DNA of 64,000 nt from Microbacterium paraoxydans (GCF_900105335.1 NZ_LT629770.1:682001-746000), one strand, 5' to 3'. Positions 52,684-62,155 are shown, counted from the first letter of the stretch. The notes: a model not told the origin generated them from the letters alone. Program-made: numbers and translations.

Positions 52684-53337
52684 GTGACGACCTCAGCGAC
52701 GTATGCCCCGGCGGCGAGAACCATCAAGCGGCCCAACCCGGTAGCTGTCGGCACCATTGTGTGGCTCGGCAGCGAGGTGATGTTCTTCGCGGGACTCTTC
52801 GCGATCTACTTCACACTCCGCAGCACCTCACCCGAGCTGTGGGCCGACCGTACCGAGCTCCTGAACGTTCCGTTCGCGGCAGTGAACACGGCGATCCTCG
52901 TGCTCTCCTCCTTCACGTGCCAGATGGGCGTGTTCGCGGCGGAGGACCTGCAGCCGTACAAGATCGGCAAGGGACAGAAGAACGGTGCCGGCCGCCGTCG
53001 TCTGTTCGGCTGGGGCATGGTCGAGTGGTTCTTCCTCACCTTCGCCCTCGGCGCGATCTTCGTCTCGGGTCAGGTCTGGGAGTACGCCCAGCTGGTCGCC
53101 GAGGGAATGCCGATCCAGGCTGACGCCTACGCCTCGGCCTTCTACATCACCACCGGCTTCCACGCCCTCCACGTCACCGGCGGACTCGTCGCGTTCCTCC
53201 TGGTGATCGGCCGCGCGTACGCCGTCAAGAACTTCCGGCACAAGGAGGCGACCTCCTCGATCGTGGTGTCCTACTACTGGCACTTCGTCGACGTCGTCTG
53301 GATCGTGCTGTTCTTCGTTATCTACTTCCTGAAATAA
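52684..53337 (+). CDS. ctaE: Cytochrome c oxidase subunit III
   Basis: A 217-residue membrane protein with about five helices, the short actinobacterial form. Characteristic are [65 protein letters not shown] and [20 protein letters not shown]. It belongs to the aa3-type terminal oxidase. The start GTG has CATAAT and GGAGGG upstream. It heads ctaE-qcrC-qcrA-qcrB, 20 bp before qcrC, so complexes III and IV are co-expressed. Confidence 0.96.
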   Translation: MTTSATYAPAARTIKRPNPVAVGTIVWLGSEVMFFAGLFAIYFTLRSTSPELWADRTELLNVPFAAVNTAILVLSSFTCQMGVFAAEDLQPYKIGKGQKNGAGRRRLFGWGMVEWFFLTFALGAIFVSGQVWEYAQLVAEGMPIQADAYASAFYITTGFHALHVTGGLVAFLLVIGRAYAVKNFRHKEATSSIVVSYYWHFVDVVWIVLFFVIYFLK

Positions 53338-53357
53338 GAGCGGAGCTGATCCCCGAG

Positions 53358-54158
53358 ATGGCACGAGAGAAGAAGCGCCGTTCGAGCGGTCGTCGCAGCC
53401 CACTGGCGGCGGCCGCACTCATCGGAGCAGGCCTCATGATCACCGGTGCGGTGTACGCGGGCGCGACGGCGGCCTTCGCCGCCAACGACGCCCCCACGGC
53501 GTCGACGCAGCTGACGGTCGAAGACGGCGAGAAGCTGTTCACGGCCAACTGCGCCACCTGCCACGGCCTCGACCTGGAGGGCACCCCCAACGGCCCGAGC
53601 CTCTACGGCGTCGGCGAGCTGGCGGTGGAGTTCCAGGTGTCGACCGGTCGTATGCCGCTGCAGATGCAGGGACCGCAGGCTCCGCAGAAGGAGCCGCAGT
53701 TCACCGAGGAGCAGATCCTCGCGATGGCGGCCTACGTGCAGTCCGAGGCCCCCGGCCCGACGTACCCCGCTGACGAGATCATCGACGGCGAGGGCGACGT
53801 GGCGCACGGCGCCGAACTCTTCCGCGTCAACTGCGCGATGTGCCACAACGTGGCCGCCGCCGGTGGCGCTCTCACCGAGGGCAAGTACGCTCCGGCCATC
53901 ACGGAGACCAGCGCGCTGCACATCTACGCGGCCATGGTCACCGGCCCGCAGAACATGCCGGTCTTCGGCGACATGAACCTGTCCGACGAGGACAAGCGCG
54001 ACATCATCTCGGCTCTGCTCTTCCAGCAGCAGTCCGTCCAGATCGGCGGCTTCTCCCTCGGCTCGCTCGGACCGGTCTCCGAGGGCCTGTTCGTGTGGAT
54101 CTTCGGTATCGGCGCTCTGGTCGCCATCACCGTGTGGATCACGGCGAAGTCCAACTGA
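53358..54158 (+). CDS. qcrC: Cytochrome bc1 complex cytochrome c subunit (di-haem)
   Basis: The di-haem cytochrome c1-type subunit of the actinobacterial bc1 complex, 266 residues. A membrane segment near residues 16-36 (AALIGAGLMITGAVYAGA) precedes two haem-binding sites, CATCH near residue 67 and CAMCH near residue 160. A C-terminal helix (GLFVWIFGIGALVAITVWI) anchors the protein. Two haem sites in one QcrC allow direct transfer from bc1 to the aa3 oxidase without a soluble cytochrome c, as in the mycobacterial supercomplex. Confidence 0.95.
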   Translation: MAREKKRRSSGRRSPLAAAALIGAGLMITGAVYAGATAAFAANDAPTASTQLTVEDGEKLFTANCATCHGLDLEGTPNGPSLYGVGELAVEFQVSTGRMPLQMQGPQAPQKEPQFTEEQILAMAAYVQSEAPGPTYPADEIIDGEGDVAHGAELFRVNCAMCHNVAAAGGALTEGKYAPAITETSALHIYAAMVTGPQNMPVFGDMNLSDEDKRDIISALLFQQQSVQIGGFSLGSLGPVSEGLFVWIFGIGALVAITVWITAKSN

Positions 54159-54194
54159 CGCTTATTCATCGAAGAGGAACGTACGAGGAGCACC

Positions 54195-55271
54195 ATGGCA
54201 CACGACGACGACTCGCAGGCTCTTGACAGGGCCTACCAGCCCTCTCCGGGGCTGGGTGTCGCAGTCAGCGATCCCGTGCAGAACCCCGGTCTTCCGCCGC
54301 ACCGCGAGCGGATGACCGACAAGGACCCGCGCGCTGAGAAGGCCGCCGTCCGCACCGTCTACACGCTGTTCTACCTGTCGCTCGCCGGCAGCATCTGGGC
54401 GGTCGCCGCCTACATGCTGTTCCCGATCGAGAGCGGCGCTCTCATCGACATCCGTCAGAACAACCTCTTCATCGGTCTCGGCATCGCGCTCGCGCTGCTG
54501 GCTCTGGGCATCGGCGCGATCCACTGGTCGAAGGCCCTTATGTCCGACAAGGAGCACGTCGAGCTCCGCCACCCCACCCGGGGCAAGGACTCGACGCGTG
54601 AGGCAGCCATCAAGGCCTTCGCAGACGCCAACGAGGAGTCCGGCTTCGGTCGCCGCACGATGATCCGCAACTCGCTGTTCGCGGCGATCGTCGCGTCGAT
54701 CATCCCCGGTGTGACGCTGTTCCGTGGCCTCGCCCCGCACTCCACGCCGGACGACCCCACCGCGGGCGACCCGGTCGCGCTGCTGAAGCACACGATGTGG
54801 GATGAGGGCATGCGCCTCGTCCGCGACCCCGACGGCACCCCCATCCGTGCCGCCGACGTCACGCTCGGCTCCGCTTTCCACGTGATCCCGGAGGATCTCG
54901 CGGAGCTCGGTCACGATGAGGGCTACCTCGAGGAGAAGGCCAAGGCCATCGTGCTGATGATGCGCCTCCGCCCGGAGCAGCTCATCGAGGCCGAGGACCG
55001 CAAGGACTGGTCCTACGACGGCATCGTCGCGTACTCCAAGGTCTGCACGCACGTCGGCTGCCCCGTCGCGCTGTACGAGCAGCAGACCCACCACCTGCTG
55101 TGCCCGTGCCACCAGTCGCAGTTCGACGTCACGGACCACGCGAAGGTCATCTTCGGCCCGGCCGCTCGGCCGCTGCCTCAGCTGCCCATCACCGTGGACG
55201 ACGAGGGCTACCTCATCGCACGCAGCGACTTCACCGAACCCGTCGGCCCGAGCTTCTGGGAGCGCCATTGA
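54195..55271 (+). CDS. qcrA: Cytochrome bc1 complex Rieske iron-sulfur subunit
   Basis: A 358-residue Rieske protein with three predicted N-terminal helices, the actinobacterial form (TLFYLSLAGSIWAVAAYML, NLFIGLGIALALLALGIGAI, LFAAIVASIIPGVTLF). The [2Fe-2S] cluster ligands are in KVCTHVGCPVA and LLCPCHQSQFD near residues 280-305. It carries electrons from menaquinol to cytochrome c1. It starts 36 bp after qcrC, and its stop overlaps the TTG start of qcrB. Confidence 0.95.
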   Translation: MAHDDDSQALDRAYQPSPGLGVAVSDPVQNPGLPPHRERMTDKDPRAEKAAVRTVYTLFYLSLAGSIWAVAAYMLFPIESGALIDIRQNNLFIGLGIALALLALGIGAIHWSKALMSDKEHVELRHPTRGKDSTREAAIKAFADANEESGFGRRTMIRNSLFAAIVASIIPGVTLFRGLAPHSTPDDPTAGDPVALLKHTMWDEGMRLVRDPDGTPIRAADVTLGSAFHVIPEDLAELGHDEGYLEEKAKAIVLMMRLRPEQLIEAEDRKDWSYDGIVAYSKVCTHVGCPVALYEQQTHHLLCPCHQSQFDVTDHAKVIFGPAARPLPQLPITVDDEGYLIARSDFTEPVGPSFWERH

Positions 55272-57082
55272 GCACCGCAACGCTGTCCAAGGACGAGAAG
55301 GACACCAAGGCGCCTCTCGGCGGCCGCTTCGTCGGCGCCGCGTCGAACTACATCGATGAGCGCACGAGCCTCTCCGGCTTCGTCAAGGAGCTGGGTCGCA
55401 AGATCTTCCCTGACCACTGGTCGTTCATGCTCGGTGAGATCGCGCTCTGGAGCTTCGTCGTCGTGTTCCTCTCCGGAACCTTCCTGACGTTCTTCTTCCA
55501 GGCGTCGATGGTGGAGACCCACTACACCGGCGCCTACGCCCCCATGCGCGGAATCGCGATGTCGTCGGCCCTCGAGTCGACCCTGCACATCTCGTTCGAC
55601 CTCCGCGGTGGCCTCCTGGTCCGCCAGATCCACCACTGGGCCGCGCTCGTCTTCATCGCCGGCATCGGCGTGCACATGCTGCGCGTGTTCTTCACGGGCG
55701 CGTTCCGCAAGCCGCGCGAGCTGAACTGGGTGATCGGCTTCGTGCTGTTCATCCTCGCGATGGCCGAGGGCTTCACCGGTTACTCGCTCCCCGACGACCT
55801 GCTGTCGGGTAACGGTCTGCGCATCATCGACGGCATGATCAAGGGTCTCCCGCTGATCGGCACCTGGACCTCGTTCCTCCTCTTCGGCGGCGAGTTCCCC
55901 GGCACCGACATCGTGGGTCGCCTGTACACGCTGCACATCCTGCTGCTCCCGATGCTGGTCATCGCCTTCATCGCGGTGCACCTGATGCTCATGATCATCA
56001 ACAAGCACACGCAGTTCGCCGGCCCCGGCCGCACGAACGACAACGTCGTGGGCTACCCGATGATGCCGGTCTACATGTCCAAGATGGGTGGCTACCTGTT
56101 CATCGTCTTCGGCACCATCGTGCTGATCGCGACGTTCTTCCAGATCAACCCGATCTGGAACTACGGCCCCTACGACCCCTCCCCCGTCTCGGCCGGTACG
56201 CAGCCGGACTGGTACATCGGGTTCGCGGACGGCGCGCTGCGCCTGGCACCGTCGAACTGGGACATCGTGTTCCTCGACCACACCTGGTCGTTCGGAATCC
56301 TGGCCCCGGTCGCCGTGCTCGGCCTGTTCATCGTCATCGTCGCGATCTACCCGTTCATCGAGGCGTGGGTCACCGGCGACAAGCGTGAGCACCACATCGC
56401 CCAGCGTCCGCGCAATGCGGCCACCCGCACCGCGATCGGCGTCGCCGGCGTCATCTTCTACGCGGTCCTGTGGGCGGCGGCCTCGTCCGACCTCATCGCC
56501 ACGCACTTCATGCTCACCATGGAGGGCGTGATCCACACGCTGCAGGCGCTGCTGTTCCTCGGCCCGATCATCGGCTACTTCGTCACGAAGCGCATCTGCA
56601 TCGCGCTCCAGAAGAAGGACCGCGAGATCGTCCTGCACGGCTTCGAGTCGGGCCGCATCGTGCGTCTCCCCGGCGGCGAGTTCATCGAGGTGCACCAGCC
56701 GGTCGACGTCTACGACCGCTGGAAGCTCATCGACGTCGACGGCTACGAGCCGCTGGTCGTCCGCCCGAACGCCAAGGGCCGCATCCCCTGGACGGAGAAC
56801 CTCCGTTCGGCGATGTCGCGCTGGTTCTTCGAGGACCGTCTCGCCCCGCTCACGCAGGCCGAGATCGACGCGGCTGACGCGCACCAGCATCACGTCACTG
56901 CGGGGAACGAGGAGGCGGAGGCCGCCGAGATCCAGGGAGCTCACGAGCGCGCCGGGTTCCCGGACGCGCCGCTCACCGTCGACGAGACGCACGTCGACGA
57001 GACGCCGAACACGCCCAGCACGGTGATCTCGACCGAGCCCGTCAAGAAGCCTCGGAAGAAGAAGTCGGAGGACGACGAGTAA
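55268..57082 (+). CDS. qcrB: Cytochrome bc1 complex cytochrome b subunit
   Basis: The quinone-oxidising membrane subunit, 604 residues, longer than mitochondrial cytochrome b by a C-terminal acidic cytoplasmic tail (TASDAHQHH..., then KKPRKKKSEDDE end). Haem-ligand His are in DLRGGLLVRQIHHWAALVF and IHLMLMIINKHTQF; the PDDLL-type and PEWY-like (here QPDWYIGF) Q-site segments are present. A TTG start at 55268, overlapping the qcrA stop (TTGA), gives MSTATLSKDEKDTK; no ATG or GTG fits better. It closes the operon and is followed by a strong hairpin. Confidence 0.93.
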   Translation: MSTATLSKDEKDTKAPLGGRFVGAASNYIDERTSLSGFVKELGRKIFPDHWSFMLGEIALWSFVVVFLSGTFLTFFFQASMVETHYTGAYAPMRGIAMSSALESTLHISFDLRGGLLVRQIHHWAALVFIAGIGVHMLRVFFTGAFRKPRELNWVIGFVLFILAMAEGFTGYSLPDDLLSGNGLRIIDGMIKGLPLIGTWTSFLLFGGEFPGTDIVGRLYTLHILLLPMLVIAFIAVHLMLMIINKHTQFAGPGRTNDNVVGYPMMPVYMSKMGGYLFIVFGTIVLIATFFQINPIWNYGPYDPSPVSAGTQPDWYIGFADGALRLAPSNWDIVFLDHTWSFGILAPVAVLGLFIVIVAIYPFIEAWVTGDKREHHIAQRPRNAATRTAIGVAGVIFYAVLWAAASSDLIATHFMLTMEGVIHTLQALLFLGPIIGYFVTKRICIALQKKDREIVLHGFESGRIVRLPGGEFIEVHQPVDVYDRWKLIDVDGYEPLVVRPNAKGRIPWTENLRSAMSRWFFEDRLAPLTQAEIDAADAHQHHVTAGNEEAEAAEIQGAHERAGFPDAPLTVDETHVDETPNTPSTVISTEPVKKPRKKKSEDDE

Positions 57083-57098
57083 GTCGTCACTCCCCTTC

Positions 57099-57134
57099 GA
57101 TGAAGGCCTCGTCCGATCGGACGGGGCTTTCATC
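57099..57134 (+). terminator. Terminator after the ctaE-qcrCAB operon
   Basis: An 18-bp stem with two wobble pairs (57099-57116 with 57117-57134; GATGAAGGCCTCGTCC in the first arm) follows the qcrB stop, and the second arm ends in TTTCATC. Confidence 0.75.
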
Positions 57135-57161
57135 GTTCTCCCCCGATGAGAGGATCGTCTC

Positions 57162-57428
57162 ATGTCTTCGGCCGTCCGCCTGCTCCGTGCTCCCCTCCTC
57201 GCCGACGCGCTCAAGGCATCCGGCGCCGCTCCGACGGATGTCATCGGCACGCGGGTCCTGGTGGCCTCCTCCGCGCAGCGGGACCTCGTCACGGCCTGGG
57301 ACGTCATCCACGCCGCTTTCGGCGCTCACGACGTCCCCAGCACCCTCCTCGGCGTGACCGTCCTCGGCTACGACGACCAGCTCGTCGAGATCGAGGCGAT
57401 CGCCGCTCTACCCGCGGAGCGTGCATGA
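57162..57428 (+). CDS. Small protein of unknown function, coupled to a GNAT gene
   Basis: An 88-residue protein, helical at the N-terminus (RLLRAPLLADALKAS) and then alternating beta-strand and helix (TRVLVASSAQRDLVTAWDVIHAAF, STLLGVTVLGYDDQLVEIEAIAALP). I recognise no family. Its last four bases overlap the start of the acetyltransferase gene, so both are likely translated together. GAGGAT stands six bases before the ATG, which may be a -10 element. Confidence 0.65.
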   Translation: MSSAVRLLRAPLLADALKASGAAPTDVIGTRVLVASSAQRDLVTAWDVIHAAFGAHDVPSTLLGVTVLGYDDQLVEIEAIAALPAERA

Positions 57429-57952
57429 CCGTCCTCATCCGACACGCGACGGATCAGGACCATGCCGTCCTCGAGGAGATCGAGCGCGCCGCTGACATCC
57501 TTCTGACCGATCGCTTCGGTGCCGAGGACTGGCCCCCGCCGTCGACAGCCGACGACCGCCGGCGCGCCGAGGGGTTCGTCATGGTGGCCACCTGCTCCCC
57601 TACGGCGGAGCCTGCCGGCGGACATGATGAGGTGCCGGTCGGGTTCGTGCAGGTACTGGAAGGACCCGGGTACGCCCATCTGGAGCAGCTGTCCGTCCAC
57701 CCCGCCTCCGGTCGCCGCGGGATCGGTCGCGCCCTCGTCCTGGCGGCCCAGAATGAGTCCCGCCGGCGGGGTCGCACGCAGCTCACGCTGCGGACCTACG
57801 CGGATGTACCCTGGAACGCCCCGTTCTACTTCCGCTGCGGCTTCACGGAGTCCACGCCGGACACCGACTTCCTCCGCGAACTCGTCGCCGTCGAAGAGCG
57901 TCTCGGCCTGACCCGGTACGGGCGGCGGATCCAGATGACCGCGGCGCTCTGA
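57425..57952 (+). CDS. GNAT-family N-acetyltransferase
   Basis: A 175-residue acetyltransferase. Residues about 70-110 carry HLEQLSVHPASGRRGIGRALV, in which GRRGIGRA is the acetyl-CoA motif, followed by LTLRTYADVPWNAPFYFRCGF, the C-terminal beta-bulge. The acceptor substrate is not apparent; many members acetylate amines, antibiotics or proteins. The ATG at 57425 overlaps the stop of the preceding gene by four bases. Confidence 0.88.
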   Translation: MTVLIRHATDQDHAVLEEIERAADILLTDRFGAEDWPPPSTADDRRRAEGFVMVATCSPTAEPAGGHDEVPVGFVQVLEGPGYAHLEQLSVHPASGRRGIGRALVLAAQNESRRRGRTQLTLRTYADVPWNAPFYFRCGFTESTPDTDFLRELVAVEERLGLTRYGRRIQMTAAL

Positions 57953-58020
57953 CCGACTACGACGGCAGGATTCGCGCGACGCGCGACGGTATTCCTCGGT
58001 CGTCGGCGCCCGCACATCCC

Positions 58021-58026
58021 TAGCCT
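58021..58026 (+). promoter_or_regulatory. -10 element of the rhodanese gene (leaderless start)
   Basis: TAGCCT ends six bases before the ATG at 58033, with no Shine-Dalgarno sequence. Confidence 0.5.
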
Positions 58027-58032
58027 GGGCTC

Positions 58033-58452
58033 ATGATCGATCGCCTCGACTACTTCGCCGCCCGACTCGCCTTCGAGACCGACCCCAGCGACGTGCACGC
58101 CGACCGTGCCGCCGGCCGCGCACTGGTCGTGGTCGACGTCCGCTCGACCGAGGCATTCGCCCAGGGGCGCGTGTCCGGCGCGCTCCACATGCCTCACAGC
58201 GAGATCGCCCACCGTGCCCCGGAGGAGATCCCGGCGGACGCCGAGGTCGTGGTCTACTGCTGGAGCCCCGGATGCAACGGCGGCGTCCGCGGCGCGCTCG
58301 AGTTCGCTCGTCTCGGCTATCGCGTGCGCGAGATGATCGGCGGCTTCGAGTACTGGGCCCGCGAGGGATATCCCATCGAAGACGCCGAGGGTGTGCACCA
58401 CCGTCCCGTCGACCCGCTGACCGGAATCCCCCGCGTCCGCACCCACGTGTGA
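58033..58452 (+). CDS. Rhodanese-like domain protein
   Basis: A 139-residue single-domain rhodanese. ALVVVDVRSTEAFAQGRVSGA and the catalytic-loop Cys in VVYCWSPGCNGGVRGALEFARLGYRV (Cys in YCWSPGC) match the family; WSPGCNGG is longer than the minimal loop. It may move sulfane sulfur or act as a thiol carrier in the cytoplasm. It is monocistronic, starts at a leaderless-looking site and ends before a bidirectional hairpin. Confidence 0.88.
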   Translation: MIDRLDYFAARLAFETDPSDVHADRAAGRALVVVDVRSTEAFAQGRVSGALHMPHSEIAHRAPEEIPADAEVVVYCWSPGCNGGVRGALEFARLGYRVREMIGGFEYWAREGYPIEDAEGVHHRPVDPLTGIPRVRTHV

Positions 58453-58468
58453 ACTGTTCACAGGAACG

Positions 58469-58502
58469 ACGAAGGCCCCCGGAGTGATCCGGGGACCTTC
58501 GT
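58469..58502. terminator. Bidirectional terminator between convergent genes
   Basis: A 14-bp stem with one mismatch (58469-58482 with 58489-58502; ACGAAGGCCCCCGG first arm) and a 6-base loop. It ends the rhodanese gene (+) and the ctaC-ctaD-ctaF operon (-). Confidence 0.75.
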
Positions 58503-58515
58503 GGTGCGAGGAGAC

Positions 58516-58950
58516 TCAGCGGGCGAAGTTGCCGCGGTAGTACTCGTAGACCCAGCCGACGATCGCGACCACGAAGATCGCGAGGCCGATCGGGAGCAGG
58601 AAGTGACCGACCGCAAGACCCACGACGAAGACACCCGCCGAAGCCGCGAGGACGAGCGGCCACCAGGACCACGGGCTGAACTCGCCGAGCTCGGGGTCAC
58701 CGTCGTCGATGTCCGACGTGAGGATGTCCTCGGGCAGCTCACCGTTCTGCGCCTTGTGCGTCCGGTCGAGGTAGAAAGCGACCATCGCACCCATGAAGGC
58801 CGAGAAGAACAGGGCGACCGTGCCGACCCACTCGATCTGGTTCACCAGCGGAAGGCCCGGGTGAGCCAGGATGTTCCAGCCCGTGTAGACGACGCCGACG
58901 AGGGCGAAGAACGCGGTGAGGACCCACCAGATGATGACGTTGTCGCGCAT
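58516..58950 (-). CDS. ctaF: Cytochrome c oxidase subunit IV (actinobacterial CtaF)
   Basis: A 144-residue protein with four hydrophobic segments: VIIWWVLTAFFALVGVVYTGW, WVGTVALFFSAFMGAMVAFYL, WWPLVLAASAGVFVVGLAVGHFLL and LAIFVVAIVGWVYEYYRG. CtaF is the small subunit specific to actinobacterial aa3 oxidases and part of the III-IV supercomplex. It starts three bases after ctaD and ends the ctaC-D-F operon. Confidence 0.92.
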   Translation of the reverse strand: MRDNVIIWWVLTAFFALVGVVYTGWNILAHPGLPLVNQIEWVGTVALFFSAFMGAMVAFYLDRTHKAQNGELPEDILTSDIDDGDPELGEFSPWSWWPLVLAASAGVFVVGLAVGHFLLPIGLAIFVVAIVGWVYEYYRGNFAR

Positions 58951-58953
58951 GGC

Positions 58954-60687
58954 TCAGTGGCCCTCTCGCTCGCCGGGTGCGGTGGTCGCGAACTCCGCGG
59001 CCTCCGGGTGGTTTAGGTCGAAGGCCGGACGCTCACTGCGGATGCGCGGGATCGACGTGAAGTTGTGCCGCGGCGGCGGGCACGACGTGGCCCACTCGAG
59101 CGAGGCGCCGTAGCCCCAGGGGTCGTTCACCGTGACCTTCGGCGCCTTGCGCGCCGTGATCCAGACGTTCAGGAAGAACGGCAGCATCGAGGCGCCGAGG
59201 ATGATCGCGCCGATCGTCGAGACCTGGTTCTGCCACGTCCAGCCGTCCGCTGCGGAGTAGTCCGCGTAGCGACGCACCATGCCGTCGACACCGAGCCAGT
59301 GCTGGATGAGGAAGGTCATGTGGAAGCCGACGAACAGCATCCAGAAGTGCACGTAGCCGAGGCGCTCGTTCAGCATGCGACCCGTCCACTTCGGCCACCA
59401 GAAGTAGAAGCCGGCGAACATCGCGAACACGACCGTACCGAACACCACGTAATGGAAGTGCGCCACGACGAAGTAGCTGTCGCTGAGGTGGAAGTCCAGC
59501 GGCGGGGCCGCGAGGATCACACCGGTGAGGCCACCGAAGACGAACGACACGAGGAAGCCGAGCGAGAACACCATCGGGGTCTCGAACGTCACCGAACCGC
59601 GCCAGAGCGTTCCGATCCAGTTGAAGATCTTCACACCGGTGGGCACCGCGATGAGCATCGTCATCAGGGCGAAGAACGGCAGCAGCACGGAGCCGGTGAC
59701 GTACATGTGGTGCGCCCACACGGCGACGGACAGGGCCGCGATCGCGATCGTCGCGTAGACCAGGGTCTTGTACCCGAAGATCGGCTTCCGGCTGAACACC
59801 GGGAAGATCTCCGAGACGATGCCGAAGAACGGCAGCGCGATGATGTAGACCTCGGGGTGGCCGAAGAACCAGAACAGGTGCTGCCAGAGCAGGACACCGC
59901 CGTTGGCCGGGTCGTAGATGTGCGCACCGAGCACGCGGTCGGCGGCGGCGGCGAAGATCGCCGCGGCCAGGACCGGGAAGGCCATCAGGATCAGCAGGCT
60001 GGTGATGAGCGTGTTCCAGCTGAAGATCGGCATGCGCCACATCGTCATGCCGGGAGCACGCATCGTGATGATCGTCGTGATGAAGTTCACCGCACCGAGG
60101 ATGGTACCGAAGCCCGAGATGCCGAGACCGAGCATCCAGAGGTTTCCGCCCGCTCCTGGCGAGAACGACGCGTTGGCCAAGGGCTGATACGCGAACCAGC
60201 CGAACGAGGCCGCACCCTGCGGGGTGAGGAAGCCGGCGACCGCGATAGTCGACCCGAACAGGAACAGCCAGAAGGCGAAGGCGTTCAGACGCGGGAACGC
60301 GACGTCCGGAGCGCCGATCTGCAGCGGCAGGATCGCGTTGGCGAATCCCGCGAACAGCGGCGTCGCGAACATCAGCAGCATGATCGTGCCGTGCATCGTG
60401 AACAGCTGGTTGTACTGCTCCTTGGTCGGGACGATCTGCATCCCCGGAGCGAACAGCTCGGCGCGGATCACCAGCGCCATCACGCCACCCAGGAGGAAGA
60501 ACATCACCGAGGCGATGAGGTACATGTACCCGATCGTCTTGTGGTCCGTGGAGGTGATCCACTTGACGACGATGTTGCCCTTCTGCTCGACGCGCGAGGA
60601 GCTCATCAGAGCAGCCTGGCGCGCGGGCAGGGTGGTGGGACGGGAGCGAGGTGCCTCGTCGGTGCGAGGAGCTTCAGTGGTCGACAT
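58954..60687 (-). CDS. ctaD: Cytochrome c oxidase subunit I
   Basis: The catalytic subunit of aa3 oxidase, 577 residues with twelve helices. Haem a and CuB ligands are in [34 protein letters not shown] (with the His-Tyr cross-link region), HHMYVTG and [17 protein letters not shown]. It reduces oxygen to water and pumps protons. It starts three bases after ctaC. The N-terminal 50 residues are a Ser/Thr/Arg-rich cytoplasmic extension. Confidence 0.97.
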   Translation of the reverse strand: MSTTEAPRTDEAPRSRPTTLPARQAALMSSSRVEQKGNIVVKWITSTDHKTIGYMYLIASVMFFLLGGVMALVIRAELFAPGMQIVPTKEQYNQLFTMHGTIMLLMFATPLFAGFANAILPLQIGAPDVAFPRLNAFAFWLFLFGSTIAVAGFLTPQGAASFGWFAYQPLANASFSPGAGGNLWMLGLGISGFGTILGAVNFITTIITMRAPGMTMWRMPIFSWNTLITSLLILMAFPVLAAAIFAAAADRVLGAHIYDPANGGVLLWQHLFWFFGHPEVYIIALPFFGIVSEIFPVFSRKPIFGYKTLVYATIAIAALSVAVWAHHMYVTGSVLLPFFALMTMLIAVPTGVKIFNWIGTLWRGSVTFETPMVFSLGFLVSFVFGGLTGVILAAPPLDFHLSDSYFVVAHFHYVVFGTVVFAMFAGFYFWWPKWTGRMLNERLGYVHFWMLFVGFHMTFLIQHWLGVDGMVRRYADYSAADGWTWQNQVSTIGAIILGASMLPFFLNVWITARKAPKVTVNDPWGYGASLEWATSCPPPRHNFTSIPRIRSERPAFDLNHPEAAEFATTAPGEREGH

Positions 60688-60690
60688 GGC

Positions 60691-61587
60691 TTACTCCTCT
60701 CCTTCCTCGGTGTCGGTCTTCCCGGAGGTGCCGGGGAGGTTCGAGAGACGGTCGTACGCGTCGGTGATGTCCCCGGTGTTGCCCTCTTCCTCGAGGGTCT
60801 CGAGGTAGGCGTTGTACTCGTCCTGCGAGACGACCTTCACGTTGAAGAGCATCATCGAGTGGTACTCGCCGCAGAGCTCGGCGCACTTGCCGGCGTACTC
60901 GCCCTCACGGGTGGGGATGAAGGACCAGGAGTTGTCCTTCCCGATGAACATGTCCTTCTTGTAGAGGAAGTCGATGATCCAGAAGGAGTGGATGACGTCG
61001 CGCGACTGCAGGTTGATGGTGACCTTCTGGTCGACCGGCAGCACCAGGGTCGGCAGCTCCGCCTGGTCGATGTTGCCTTCCGCGTCGGGCTGGGCCTGGA
61101 TGCCCATGGTCCACACGGTGTCTTCCTCGGTCTCACCGTTGTACTGGAAGTCCCACGCCCACTGCTTGGCGATCGCGGTGATCTCGACGTCGGGGTCGTC
61201 CCACTTCGTCTCGATCTCGGTCTGGTCGCGAGCCGTGAAGAAGAACATGCCCAACACGAGGATGAGCGGCACGATCGTGTAGAAGATCTCGATCGGCATG
61301 TTGTAGCGCATCTGCACCGGGAGGCCGGTCTGGCCCTTGCGGCGGCGGTACGCGATCGCAGCCCAGGCCATGAGGCTCCAGGTGACGACACCGACCGCGA
61401 GGAGCACGATCCAGGAGTTCACCCAGAGGGACGACACGCGCTCCGTCTGGTTGGTTGCTGCCGGACCACCATCCACGAAGCCCGGAAGAAAGCCGTTCAG
61501 CTCGGTGGGAGTACATCCCGCCAGAGCCACAGCTGCCACAACTCCCACAGGGAGTGCGGCCCAACGAAGGCGGCGTTTCGAGGGCAC
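60691..61587 (-). CDS. ctaC: Cytochrome c oxidase subunit II
   Basis: A 298-residue lipoprotein-anchored subunit II. With the GTG at 61587 the signal peptide has lipobox ALAGC (Cys25), as in other actinobacterial CtaC; an earlier ATG at 61623 would only lengthen the N-region. Two helices follow (WIVLLAVGVVTWSLMAWAAIAY and IEIFYTIVPLILVLGMFFF), then the CuA cupredoxin domain with CAELCGEYHSMMLFNVKV (Cys-x3-Cys-x3-His-x2-Met). It receives electrons from the QcrC haems. It is first in ctaC-D-F. Confidence 0.94.
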   Translation of the reverse strand: MPSKRRLRWAALPVGVVAAVALAGCTPTELNGFLPGFVDGGPAATNQTERVSSLWVNSWIVLLAVGVVTWSLMAWAAIAYRRRKGQTGLPVQMRYNMPIEIFYTIVPLILVLGMFFFTARDQTEIETKWDDPDVEITAIAKQWAWDFQYNGETEEDTVWTMGIQAQPDAEGNIDQAELPTLVLPVDQKVTINLQSRDVIHSFWIIDFLYKKDMFIGKDNSWSFIPTREGEYAGKCAELCGEYHSMMLFNVKVVSQDEYNAYLETLEEEGNTGDITDAYDRLSNLPGTSGKTDTEEGEE

Positions 61588-61622
61588 GATGCACCTTTCA
61601 GATCGCGGACAAGGCATGTCCA

Positions 61623-61628
61623 AGTCTA
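61623..61628 (-). promoter_or_regulatory. -10 element of the ctaC-ctaD-ctaF operon
   Basis: TAGACT on the minus strand lies 35 bases before the GTG of ctaC, giving a leader of about 30 bases. No clear -35 hexamer is seen. Confidence 0.4.
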
Positions 61629-61675
61629 GAGCAACCTCACACCTGATTCATGCCAACCATGCAGGTTGAGAAGCG

Positions 61676-61712
61676 GAACGGCCGCCGTCACGCGAGGTGA
61701 CGACGGCCGTTC
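61676..61712 (-). terminator. Terminator after the iron-sulfur insertion gene
   Basis: A 16-bp stem with one mismatch (61676-61691 with 61697-61712; core CGGCCGCCGTCAC) and a 5-base loop, fifteen bases after the stop codon on the minus strand. Confidence 0.75.
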
Positions 61713-61726
61713 GCGGGAAGAACGTG

Positions 61727-62089
61727 TCAGTGGAAGCTGTCGCCGCAGGCGCAGCTGCCCGCCGCGTTCGGATTGTCGATGGTGAAGCCCTGCTCCGAGA
61801 TGGTGTCCTTGAAGTCGATCGAGGCACCGTCGAGGTAGGGAACGCTCATGTTGTCGACGATGACCTCGACACCGTCAAAGTCGACGGTCTCGTCGCCTTC
61901 GAGGTACCGCTCGTCGAAGTAGAGCTGGTAGATCAGGCCCGAGCAGCCGCCGGGCTGCACGGCGACGCGCAGACGGAGGTCATCGCGGCCCTCCTGCTCC
62001 AGGAGGTTCTTCACCTTCGTAGCAGCGGCGTCCGTCAGCTTGACGCCGTGTGCGCTTGTGGTCTCTGCGGACAGGGTGGTGTCGCTCAT
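61727..62089 (-). CDS. erpA: Iron-sulfur cluster insertion protein (ErpA/HesB family)
   Basis: A 120-residue A-type carrier. The three cluster-binding Cys are present: one in VAVQPGGCSGLIYQLYFDE and two in the C-terminal AGSCACGDSF. It delivers [2Fe-2S] or [4Fe-4S] clusters to apo-enzymes. The ATG at 62089 (MSDTTLSAE) is preferred to 62101, having GAGGAGCG upstream. It lies between ctaC and an M20 dipeptidase, so it is close to, but not in an operon with, the respiratory genes that need its clusters. Confidence 0.92.
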   Translation of the reverse strand: MSDTTLSAETTSAHGVKLTDAAATKVKNLLEQEGRDDLRLRVAVQPGGCSGLIYQLYFDERYLEGDETVDFDGVEVIVDNMSVPYLDGASIDFKDTISEQGFTIDNPNAAGSCACGDSFH

Positions 62090-62155
62090 GTCGCTCCTCA
62101 TGACGGGCCGGGTACGGGCTCTCCGACGATTCTACCGCCGGTGGGGACGGAAGGC

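Noticed and set aside
55208..57307. Long minus-strand frame opposite qcrB
   Set aside because: Antisense shadow; repetitive Arg/Asp/Glu/Val composition.
59065..61629. Long plus-strand frame opposite ctaD and ctaC
   Set aside because: Antisense shadow of conserved oxidase subunits; product is low complexity.
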